DNA from: CBDUBS01 sp965365445
GTDB lineage: Bacteria > Bacteroidota > Rhodothermia > Rhodothermales > DASSAV01
Direction: 5' to 3'
Length of the DNA: 14,641 nt
Assembly (NCBI GenBank): GCA_965365445.1
Contig: CBDUBS010000085.1
Span: 1-14,641, forward strand
The position numbers and the translations under genes are program-made. This document shows positions 8,408 through 14,641 of this stretch, one piece after another. The first letter of the stretch is position 1. Every line of letters starts with the position of its first letter. The notes beneath the pieces are model-generated. The model was not told the DNA's origin. It did not search any database and saw nothing but the letters and a program-made list of their open reading frames with translations.

Positions 8408-9438
8408 GGGAAACGATGGCTTGCTCGCAAAACCTTTCCCGCCGGTATCAAAGTCGGCAGGAGCCGAATCCCTCTGGCAAGGTGTCGTAATGTCGTTTTC
8501 AGATAGACCGGATTCGGTTCGGCAACAGCAAAGGCAGCTTTTGCAAACGACCAGCCTCCCGGGAGGTCGCCGGCTTCCAGGCACCGTATCGCTGTCGTCC
8601 AGAGGGCCTGTACCCGCCACTCGCGAGCCTCCTTTCCTGCCCCTTCATCTTCCGGTGCGGGTGGAGCATCTCCTTGCATGACCGCGTCGGTTCCGTTCCG
8701 GCGCCGTTCGAGCGCCAGCAGGCGAGGAATTTTGTTTTTTGCTATGGTCTGCGAGCCAAACGTCAGCGCGGACGGCAGCACCCGGCGACCGTATAGCGGT
8801 TCGGTTAGTGTAGCCATAGGGCGTCCCAGTTCCAGTATGCGAAGCCACAGATCGACATCCTGTCCGGAACGCCGATAGGTCCGGTACCCTCCGACGGCTT
8901 CCACCAGCGACCGTTCCACCAGCACGGTGCCGTCTGTAAACAGCCGGGCGCCGTTCATCACGTCCTCCCAATTTTCGCTTACATACGCTTCGTTCAGGTA
9001 CGGCTCCGGATTATATGTATACCCGTTCGGAGTAAGGCGTAGAGCACGGGAGGCCACCATACCATACTCGGGGTGCCGTTCCAGAAAGGCTACCTGTCTT
9101 TCCAGTCTTCGAGCGTCCGAAACGTCATCAGCGTCCATCCTGGCCATATAACGCCCTCGAGCCTGACTCAAGCCCGTATTCATGGCCACCGGATATCCGC
9201 CATTCGTGTCGTGCGTCAGAACAACCAGTCGAGGGTCCTCGAAGCTTCTCAGTACCTCACCTGACCCGTCGGTAGATGCGTCGTCTACAGCGATCATCTC
9301 AAAATCCTTGTAGGTCTGGTTCAGGATGCTTTGCACGGCTTCACCGACGTACCGTTTGGCGTTGAATACCGGCATGACCACACTGACTACGGGATCGGGC
9401 TTCATGGGCACTGAGCTGTTAAAACCTGGCGTGTTCAC
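8404..9438 (-). CDS. GT2-family glycosyltransferase
   Basis: A 344-residue inverting GT-A enzyme. It shows the classic order: VVSVVMPVFNAKRYVGEAV with QSILNQTYKDFEMIAVDD (17-53), NGGYPVAMNTGLSQARGRY (79-97), the DxD motif ARMDADD (99-105), and YRTYRRSGQDVDLWLR further on as the acceptor and base region. Residues after about 250 form a helical tail without a recognised domain. The start is GTG at 9438, giving a GTGA overlap with the upstream gene (stop 9435-9437). An ATG at 9405 (M12) directly before the GT domain is the alternative. Neither has a good Shine-Dalgarno. The gene ends in an ATGA overlap with the amidotransferase. It probably adds a sugar to the lipid-linked chain on the cytoplasmic side; the sugar is not identifiable. 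Confidence 0.93.
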   Translation of the reverse strand: MNTPGFNSSVPMKPDPVVSVVMPVFNAKRYVGEAVQSILNQTYKDFEMIAVDDASTDGSGEVLRSFEDPRLVVLTHDTNGGYPVAMNTGLSQARGRYMARMDADDVSDARRLERQVAFLERHPEYGMVASRALRLTPNGYTYNPEPYLNEAYVSENWEDVMNGARLFTDGTVLVERSLVEAVGGYRTYRRSGQDVDLWLRILELGRPMATLTEPLYGRRVLPSALTFGSQTIAKNKIPRLLALERRRNGTDAVMQGDAPPAPEDEGAGKEAREWRVQALWTTAIRCLEAGDLPGGWSFAKAAFAVAEPNPVYLKTTLRHLARGIRLLPTLIPAGKVLRASHRFP

Positions 9439-10346
9439 CAGGTCATGCGATAAATGAGCCGGCGGTATCCCGGCCGGGCCAACAACCTTCCCCTGGCGAT
9501 CACCCTTAAAATCCAGCCCATGAGTCGCCGCCTCCCGCGTGCCGAAATCATGGTGCTTATGCGTTTGCTAAGGTAAACGGGTTCATTGGCAGGCCGGACC
9601 GCGTCTCCATCGAATACGTGTGTGGCATCGAACACATTGAAACGGCCCGGGACGGCAAACAAAGATTTATTGTACTCGCCTTCCTCTCCATATTTCTTTC
9701 CTCTCGCGCTGTCCGCGATGTGGGCGTATTCGTGGTTCTGATGTACCACCATGGCAGAAGCCGTGATATCTACAACGGGAAGTCCCCGCCGCCTTGCCTC
9801 GTAAATCATCCAGTTGTCCCAACGGGGGCGGCCTACGAGAAATGCCGGCATCCGCCAGTCCATACCCGCGTGGAACCCGAAATAGTCGATCGCGTCGGCG
9901 ATGAAGAGGCGCCCTTCTCGCGGCACCCGTTGGCGTAATGCTTGCCGTTCTTCCGGCCGGCCGGTATCGATGGGTGTTTCTACATTCAGATTCCACCGTC
10001 GTCCTACGATCAGCGATTCGAAGGTGTCCAGAAGCCTGATTGCCCGACCGAAATCCTCCATCACGATGATGTCGCCATTGATGTATACGTACCTTGAAGT
10101 TATCGATACGTGCCTGACCCGTTCGAATACGTCGTTGACAAACGGTGTACCCCTTTCATTGCACTTGATCACGGGCACATGGATCAGTCCGAACCGGTCT
10201 GCGGCGTCCGCCACGCCGGCCTCATTGCCGAACAAGACGATCGTTGGCTTCTCGGATAGCGCAAGCCAGCTCCGGATCGCGTTATCCTGTATCAGGCCGG
10301 TATGGCCCTCGAAAGGTTTCGGGATGGAGAACAGGGTGGTGCTCAT
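9435..10346 (-). CDS. Putative GT-A-fold glycosyltransferase of uncertain family
   Basis: A 303-residue protein that I cannot place in a named family with confidence. Features that suggest a nucleotide-sugar transferase are TIVLFGNEAG near 35, a strand followed by an acidic site YVYINGDIIVMEDF (86-99) that looks like a DxD-type metal site, a MPAFLVGRPRWDNWMIYEA segment (166-184), and MVVHQNHEYAH (199-209), where a late His or Asp could complete metal binding. The C-terminal 40 residues are very basic (RGRRRLMGW, RVIARGRLLARPGYRRLIYR) and may bind the membrane surface or a phospholipid-linked acceptor. The ATG at 10346 follows wzt by 54 bases, and the 3' end overlaps the GT2 gene by GTGA. Its position among transferases supports a role in chain assembly. 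Confidence 0.7.
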   Translation of the reverse strand: MSTTLFSIPKPFEGHTGLIQDNAIRSWLALSEKPTIVLFGNEAGVADAADRFGLIHVPVIKCNERGTPFVNDVFERVRHVSITSRYVYINGDIIVMEDFGRAIRLLDTFESLIVGRRWNLNVETPIDTGRPEERQALRQRVPREGRLFIADAIDYFGFHAGMDWRMPAFLVGRPRWDNWMIYEARRRGLPVVDITASAMVVHQNHEYAHIADSARGKKYGEEGEYNKSLFAVPGRFNVFDATHVFDGDAVRPANEPVYLSKRISTMISARGRRRLMGWILRVIARGRLLARPGYRRLIYRMTW

Positions 10347-10400
10347 GGGAAGTAATGGCGGCCAGGCAAGTAGTGATCGCTTGAAAAGAGGCAGGAAACT

Positions 10401-11717
10401 TCAATGGGCCTCGATATTGGCGGCGACGGGAATCGTAATCCACTGATGGTCCAGCGCCAACAAACTGCGCTTTGTCCGGGGCGCCCTACCTGATCCGAAT
10501 ACGTCGCGGGGGTGGACTTCAAACCGGGCCAGATGCTCGTCGCGAAATAACCACTCCCGTTTGGGGACGGCCAGCCCCGCGCCTATCGAATAGTCGCCGG
10601 CGGCGAATGGCAGGCGCTCGATACGGCATTCTACGAATCCTTCTCCTTCCTCCAGGCATACCTCAACATTCGAATCCGGTTGGGTAGACATCATAGCCAG
10701 CGGCCGGCCATAGGCGGTATGAAACCATATGACGACGGAGCCGGTGCGTACCGTGTAGGGAGCGATAAAATGCACGCGCAAGATGAAGCTGTCCCACGTA
10801 TGGACGTTCGTCAGGGGTCGGCGCCGTTCGTCCAGTAATTCCAGTGCAGTGACGGCAAAATGACCGTTCCGATCCGCGAGGTTTGACTGGTACAGTAGAT
10901 GCGGTGGTCTGTTGGCGTCTTCCAGATGCGGGGTAAGCATCCGCTCGTAAAGGGCGAGTACGTTTTCCGTGGCGTCGTCGGCCACGAGCCGCCCGCCCGA
11001 CATGAGCAGCGAGCGGGGACAGAACTGCTGAATGGTTTCCATGTTATGGCTGACGAACAGTACCGTACGCCCTCCGCGGGCCACATCGTCCATCTTACCG
11101 AGGCATTTTCGCTGAAAGGCCACATCGCCTACGGCGAGCACTTCGTCGATGAGCAGGATCTCCGGCTCCAGGTGAGCGGCCACCGAAAAGGCGAGCCGTA
11201 CTTTCATCCCGGAAGAATAGCGCTTGACGGGTGTATCGATGAACTGAGGCAACTCGGCAAAATCTACGATTTCGTCGAACTTCCGGTCGATCTCCCGCTT
11301 TTTCATCCCCAGAATCGTACCGTTCAGGTAGACATTTTCGCGGCCGGTCAGATCGGGATGGAAGCCGGTGCCGACTTCCAGCAGACTCGATACGCGTCCG
11401 AGTAGCTCCACGCGCCCGGTGGTAGGTTCCGTAATTCGGGACAGCACCTTTAAAAGCGTGCTTTTCCCCGCCCCGTTACGCCCCACCACACCCACGATTT
11501 CCCCCTGTTCGATTGTGGCGGTTACTTCGCGCAGAGCCCAGATGACATCCGCGGCGTCATCTCGATCCGCGAACCGATGGAGCGAGCGCAGCCGGCGGTA
11601 ATTGTCTATGGGTGCTTTCAGCCAGGCCATTGCAGCCCCTGTAAGGGTATCATTCCGCTGCTCTTTGATGCCAAGCCGATAGCGTTTGCCGAGGTTCGAG
11701 ATTCGTATGGCCGTCAT
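10401..11717 (-). CDS. wzt: ABC transporter ATP-binding protein for polysaccharide export (Wzt), with C-terminal extension
   Basis: A 438-residue protein. Residues 1-262 form a full ABC ATPase: Walker A GRNGAGKST (79-87), signature region YSSGM (167-171), Walker B ILLIDE (187-192) and the switch histidine in SHN (224). Residues about 275-430 match the Wzt C-terminal beta-sandwich region (SVVIWFHTAYGRPLAMMST, FAAGDYSIGAGLA). In Escherichia coli O9a/O8 this domain binds the capped non-reducing end of the O-polysaccharide before export. Plain capsule ATPases such as KpsT lack it, so a Wzt-type, end-recognising exporter is likely. The frame is open to a TTG at 11729, but the ATG at 11717 is preferred: it has GAGGA five bases upstream and a normal ABC N-terminus (MTAIRISNLGKRY). 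It follows wzm by 8 bases and forms the exporter with it. Confidence 0.95.
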   Translation of the reverse strand: MTAIRISNLGKRYRLGIKEQRNDTLTGAAMAWLKAPIDNYRRLRSLHRFADRDDAADVIWALREVTATIEQGEIVGVVGRNGAGKSTLLKVLSRITEPTTGRVELLGRVSSLLEVGTGFHPDLTGRENVYLNGTILGMKKREIDRKFDEIVDFAELPQFIDTPVKRYSSGMKVRLAFSVAAHLEPEILLIDEVLAVGDVAFQRKCLGKMDDVARGGRTVLFVSHNMETIQQFCPRSLLMSGGRLVADDATENVLALYERMLTPHLEDANRPPHLLYQSNLADRNGHFAVTALELLDERRRPLTNVHTWDSFILRVHFIAPYTVRTGSVVIWFHTAYGRPLAMMSTQPDSNVEVCLEEGEGFVECRIERLPFAAGDYSIGAGLAVPKREWLFRDEHLARFEVHPRDVFGSGRAPRTKRSLLALDHQWITIPVAANIEAH

Positions 11718-11722
11718 CAAGG

Positions 11723-11727
11723 TCCTC
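11723..11727 (-). promoter_or_regulatory. Shine-Dalgarno sequence for wzt
   Basis: The minus strand reads TTGAGGACCTTG directly before the ATG at 11717. GAGGA lies five bases from the start codon, a good match to the 16S rRNA 3' end. It overlaps the wzm stop codon (11726-11728). It decides between the ATG at 11717 and the TTG at 11729, and it is the only convincing ribosome binding site in the window. Confidence 0.7.
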
Positions 11728-12634
11728 AAGCAATGTCCGCGAAAATACGCTCGGTTCTACGGAAGTAGAGGGCGCCGAGGGCAGCCATAGTCAGGGCGCT
11801 GAGCGTGCCGACACCAATCAGATCCCAGGGCATTGGCCCGGTTCCGATGAGCGCCGCCCTGAACCCTTCTATCACGCCGGCCATCGGGTAAAGGCCATAT
11901 ACGATCCGAATGGAGTCGCCCCACACGGGAAACCGTTCCGAAATCAAGGAAACGGGCCACACCACAGGCGCCGCATACATCAAAATCTGCGACATGAATT
12001 GCATGGCATGGTTTACGTCGCGGTACTGTACGGAAAGTGCCGAAAGCCACATCCCAACGCCGGACGCCGTAACGACCATCAACACCACGAGATAAGGCGC
12101 CATCAGGACGGCTGCAGTTGGGGTGATGCCATACCAGGCCATCATCAGGGCGAGAACCACGGAGGCAATGGCGAAATCCACGAGACCTGCCAGCACCGGC
12201 GCCATCGGGATGATGAGCCGCGGGAAGTACACTTTGGTCAGCATATTGGCCTGGCTGACCAGACTGCTGGTAGACTTCGTCAGCGCCGTCGAGAAATACG
12301 TCCAGGGCAGCAATGCGGCGAAGGAAAAAATGGGGTAGGGTACCCCATCACTGGGTACGCCGGCCAGCCCGCCGAAGATGATCGAAAAGATGAGCATACT
12401 GAAGACCGGACGTATAATGGCCCAGCTAAACCCCAGTACGGTCTGCTTGTACAGAATTTTGACGTCACGCCAGACGAGGAAATAAAACAGATCGATATAG
12501 GCGATGAGCTCGCGCCAGTCGATGATCTGCCATCCGGTGCGCGGCTCAATTACGGAGAGCATCGAACCGGGTGCCGTTTCGGGCAAACCTTGTCCAGCCG
12601 ACGTGAGGGAAGGCCCTCGTGAGAAAGATAACAT
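11726..12634 (-). CDS. wzm: ABC-2 type polysaccharide export permease (Wzm)
   Basis: A 302-residue inner-membrane protein of the ABC-2 polysaccharide/polyol-phosphate exporter family. A cytoplasmic N-terminal tail carries the family signature LVWRDVKILYKQTVLGFSWA (53-72), followed by about six hydrophobic segments (roughly 68-92, 101-119, 139-168, 176-200, 214-233, 272-291). SVQYRDVNH near 201-209 is also typical. It forms the membrane channel that carries the finished lipid-linked polysaccharide to the periplasmic face, powered by Wzt, which follows after 8 bases. The start is an ATG at 12634, 31 bases after the methyltransferase stop. The first 24 residues are low in conservation, and the ATG at 12562 (M25) could be the true start. 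No Shine-Dalgarno is seen at either. A hairpin followed by T residues lies inside the gene. Confidence 0.95.
   Translation of the reverse strand: MLSFSRGPSLTSAGQGLPETAPGSMLSVIEPRTGWQIIDWRELIAYIDLFYFLVWRDVKILYKQTVLGFSWAIIRPVFSMLIFSIIFGGLAGVPSDGVPYPIFSFAALLPWTYFSTALTKSTSSLVSQANMLTKVYFPRLIIPMAPVLAGLVDFAIASVVLALMMAWYGITPTAAVLMAPYLVVLMVVTASGVGMWLSALSVQYRDVNHAMQFMSQILMYAAPVVWPVSLISERFPVWGDSIRIVYGLYPMAGVIEGFRAALIGTGPMPWDLIGVGTLSALTMAALGALYFRRTERIFADIA
12325..12348 (-). terminator. Terminator-like hairpin with T tract inside wzm
   Basis: On the minus (coding) strand an 8-base perfect inverted repeat, ATGGGGTA-CCC-TACCCCAT (12348 to 12330), is followed at once by five T residues (12329-12325). This is the shape of an intrinsic terminator in the direction of transcription. 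It falls in wzm codons for about residues 97-103 (GVPYPIF). The stem has only four G-C pairs and a three-base loop, and translation of wzm would normally keep it from forming, so it may be chance. Confidence 0.3.
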
Positions 12635-12665
12635 GCCGTGTGAAGGATGGGTTCGGGGTGATCGG

Positions 12666-13388
12666 TCAGCGCGCTGCCCTGGCGATAAGATGACACGTCA
12701 TCTGGTCCTGATTTCCGATGGCCTGACCTCGCGACTGAATCCCGTTCAAGACGTTGGCTGCCATGGCTCCCACCGTCCGAAAGGGTTTGTCGAGCACGAT
12801 TCCGGGTAGCCCTTTCAGGTGGAAATACCCGGAACGGACCGCATAATGCACGTTCACGTCGGAAAAATGCCTGGCAAGCAATTCAGCCAGGTGCTCTCGG
12901 TGGTAGTGCCGTTTGTGGTCCGGATTTCTTTTCGGGATAAAGTCGCCATTGGGTGTGGACATGATAAACACACCGCCTTTACGGAGTATGCGGCTTACGT
13001 TGGCCAAAAACCGATCGTCCTGCTCCACATGTTCCAGGACTTCCACAGCTACGACGCAATCGAAGCAAGCTTCGGCTAACCGGGTTTGCGTCATGTCGTC
13101 GTAGATGACCGACTGTATGTTGCTACGTCGCCGCATGAGTGCGGAGGTCATCTCAGGTGTCACACCCAGATGAAGCGCGTGCTGCAACTCCGTCTCACGC
13201 GGAAGGTCAGAAACGGTTACCCGGGCATTTAACCCTACCGTGTAAGGCGACGTACGTCCACCCACGTCCAACAGGTCGATCGGGCCTCCTGCCGATCGCA
13301 GGAAGTCGCGAATCTCGCGGCGAACACACTGATAAACGACCGGAAGAAAAGGAATGGCAGCCCGGCAACTATATTCGAAAATGGTCAT
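12666..13388 (-). CDS. Class I SAM-dependent methyltransferase
   Basis: A 240-residue enzyme of the Methyltransf_11/23 type. Motif I is LLDVGGRTSPY (39-49) with the glycine loop for S-adenosylmethionine. An acidic residue follows the second strand (VSDLP, Asp61). Post-motif FDCVVAVEVLEHVEQDD (109-125) and the later GGVFIMSTPNGDF (138-150) are typical. HYHREHLAELL (161-171) resembles the His-rich segment found in many sugar- and small-molecule methyltransferases. The ATG at 13388 makes an ATGA overlap with the dehydrogenase stop, so the two are probably translated together. The gene lies directly upstream of wzm-wzt, so a role in methylating the polysaccharide, perhaps its non-reducing end, is plausible. 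The substrate cannot be read from the sequence. Confidence 0.88.
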   Translation of the reverse strand: MTIFEYSCRAAIPFLPVVYQCVRREIRDFLRSAGGPIDLLDVGGRTSPYTVGLNARVTVSDLPRETELQHALHLGVTPEMTSALMRRRSNIQSVIYDDMTQTRLAEACFDCVVAVEVLEHVEQDDRFLANVSRILRKGGVFIMSTPNGDFIPKRNPDHKRHYHREHLAELLARHFSDVNVHYAVRSGYFHLKGLPGIVLDKPFRTVGAMAANVLNGIQSRGQAIGNQDQMTCHLIARAAR

Positions 13389-14641
13389 GCCAATATAGTA
13401 AAACTTGGGGCTGGTTTTGCCTCTACAGGGCGACGGAACGTAGCGGCGCGGGTATCTACGAGGATGCGCGAGAGGCGACGCACCTCGGCCCAGTCGTAGG
13501 CCGAGTGGTCGGTGGCTACCACCACACAGTCCGCCCGGGCCAGCGCCGCCGGCAGATCCACCTCGGATTCCATCTCCAGCCCGTGCTCGCGGAACCGCTC
13601 CACGTGCGGATCATGGTACGACACGAGCGCTCCTTTCTCCCGCAACAGCGCCAGAATGTCCAGCGCCGGCGACTCCCGCATGTCCGATACGTCACGCTTG
13701 TAGGCCACACCCAGCACCAGCACCCGGCTGCCGTTGAGCGCCCGACCGGCGTCGTTGAGCCGGTCCTGCACCTTCTGCACCCAGTAGCGCGGCATGGCCG
13801 TGTTGACCTCGCTGGCCAACTCGATGAAGCGCGCCGTATAGTTGAGGCTCTTCATCTTCCACGACAGGTACAGCGGATCTATCGGAATGCAGTGGCCGCC
13901 CAGACCCGGACCCGGCGTGAACTTCATGAACCCGAACGGCTTGGTCGCCGCCGCGTCGATCACTTCGTAGGCGTCCACACCGAGCTTGTCGCACATGAGC
14001 AGCACTTCGTTGACCAGACCGATGTTCACCGAGCGAAACGTGTTCTCGAGCAACTTGGCCATCTCGGCGGCCTCCGCCGACGATACCGCCACGATGCGCT
14101 CGATGGCCTGCCCGTAGAAGGCCGCTCCCACCTCGGTGCACCACCCGGTGATGCCGCCGATGACCTTCGGAGTGTTCTTTGTGGTGTAGTCCTCCCGGCC
14201 CGGATCGACCCGCTCGGGCGAGAAGCACAGGAAGAAGTCGCGCCCGGCCTCCAGGTGGTCCGCCGTGGAGACGAGCGCCGGCAGGATCACCTCGCGCGTG
14301 GTGCCGGGGTAGGTCGTGCTTTCGAGCACGATGAGCATGCCCGGATGCAGATGCGCCGAGAGCGCCTCGACCACCGAGACGATGTAGCTCATGTCCGGAT
14401 CGCGTGTTTTCGTCAGCGGCGTCGGTACGCAGATCGAAACGGCGTCGAGCCGGGCGAGCGCCCCGAAGTCGGTCGTAGCCTCGATCAGGCCCTGCTCCAC
14501 GAGCGGGCGCAGGCGGTGGGTGGGGATGTCCTCGATGTAGCTTTCGCCGAGGGTGAGGGCCTTTATTTTGCGCTCGTCCACGTCGATGCCGGTGACGTGG
14601 ATGCCGGCTTCGGCAAAGACCACCGCCAGCGGCAGGCCTAC
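13385..14641 (-). CDS. UDP-sugar 6-dehydrogenase (nucleotide-sugar dehydrogenase), N-terminus cut by right window edge
   Basis: 418 residues are visible; the frame is open at the edge. The GTG at 14623 is not a real start: the frame upstream reads VGLPLAVVFAEAGIHVTGID, the end of the NAD-binding GxGxxG strand and helix, so roughly the first 10-25 residues are missing. The family signatures are ICVPTPL, LESTTYPGTTREV, FSPERVDPG, and GPGLGGHCIPIDP with the catalytic Cys (codon 13889-13891). The C-terminal domain has VLVLGVAYKRDVSDMRESPA. It oxidises the C6 alcohol of a UDP-sugar to the carboxylate with two NAD+. The ESTTYPGTT and YLSWKMKSLNYTARFIELA patterns recall WbpA-type UDP-GlcNAc dehydrogenases more than UDP-glucose dehydrogenases, but this is by eye. 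It supplies a uronic acid donor to the cluster and is coupled to the methyltransferase. Confidence 0.92.
   Translation of the reverse strand, partial: VGLPLAVVFAEAGIHVTGIDVDERKIKALTLGESYIEDIPTHRLRPLVEQGLIEATTDFGALARLDAVSICVPTPLTKTRDPDMSYIVSVVEALSAHLHPGMLIVLESTTYPGTTREVILPALVSTADHLEAGRDFFLCFSPERVDPGREDYTTKNTPKVIGGITGWCTEVGAAFYGQAIERIVAVSSAEAAEMAKLLENTFRSVNIGLVNEVLLMCDKLGVDAYEVIDAAATKPFGFMKFTPGPGLGGHCIPIDPLYLSWKMKSLNYTARFIELASEVNTAMPRYWVQKVQDRLNDAGRALNGSRVLVLGVAYKRDVSDMRESPALDILALLREKGALVSYHDPHVERFREHGLEMESEVDLPAALARADCVVVATDHSAYDWAEVRRLSRILVDTRAATFRRPVEAKPAPSFTILA

Noticed and set aside
8408..8620. A possible 71-residue N-terminal extension of the asparagine-synthase-like protein.
   Set aside because: It would overlap the GT2 gene by 217 bases, has low-complexity composition, and the ATG at 8407 forms a clean ATGA junction.
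10347..10400. The 54-base gap between wzt and the next gene, checked for a terminator or promoter.
   Set aside because: I see no stable inverted repeat, T tract or convincing -35/-10 pair on the coding strand.
11718..11729. TTG start of wzt overlapping the wzm stop.
   Set aside because: The ATG at 11717 has GAGGA at good spacing and gives the normal N-terminus of the ABC domain.
11999..12622. A 207-codon plus-strand open frame.
   Set aside because: It is antisense to wzm; the His/Gly/Arg-rich translation is what the complement of a membrane-protein gene would give.
13692..14228. A 178-codon minus-strand frame inside the dehydrogenase gene.
   Set aside because: It is a shifted frame of a well-supported gene, and its Gly/Arg/His-rich product is an artefact of GC-rich codons.

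Overview
The window is a stretch of a surface-polysaccharide (O-antigen or capsule type) gene cluster. All thirteen genes lie on the minus strand, so transcription runs from the right edge (14641) to the left edge (1). Coding density is close to 100%. The largest gene-free gap is 54 bases, so no stretch over 300 bases lacks a gene. I see no tRNA, rRNA, CRISPR array, transposon or integrase, and no promoter. The promoter probably lies beyond the right edge.

Layout in order of transcription: (1) a nucleotide-sugar dehydrogenase, cut by the right edge (13385-14641); (2) a class I SAM-dependent methyltransferase (12666-13388); (3) the ABC-2 export permease Wzm (11726-12634); (4) its ATPase Wzt, with a C-terminal extension of the carbohydrate-binding kind (10401-11717); (5) a GT-A-like protein of uncertain family (9435-10346); (6) a GT2 glycosyltransferase (8404-9438); (7) an asparagine-synthase-like amidotransferase without the usual glutaminase cysteine (6623-8407); (8) a short protein equal to only the C-terminal half of a GT4 enzyme (6105-6647); (9) a full GT4 (4783-6093); (10) a GT61/DUF563 glycosyltransferase (3644-4753); (11) a two-module GT2 protein (1977-3635); (12) a GT4 (818-2002); (13) another GT4, cut by the left edge (1-821).

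How the genes may work together. The dehydrogenase makes a UDP-uronic acid. The glycosyltransferases build the chain on a lipid carrier in the cytoplasm. The amidotransferase may convert a uronic acid to a uronamide, and the methyltransferase may modify the chain, possibly its terminus. Wzm/Wzt export the finished chain. No Wzx flippase, Wzy polymerase, chain-length regulator or initiating sugar-phosphate transferase is visible, which fits the ABC-transporter-dependent route, though such genes could lie outside the window.

Organism: a GC-rich bacterium (hand-counted 60-base lines range from about 48% to 67% GC). Four junctions are 4-base start/stop overlaps, and only wzt has a convincing Shine-Dalgarno sequence. 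Weak Shine-Dalgarno use with this GC content hints at the Bacteroidota/Rhodothermota side of the tree. This is an inference and not firm. The transferase genes look like accessory, strain-variable cluster content.
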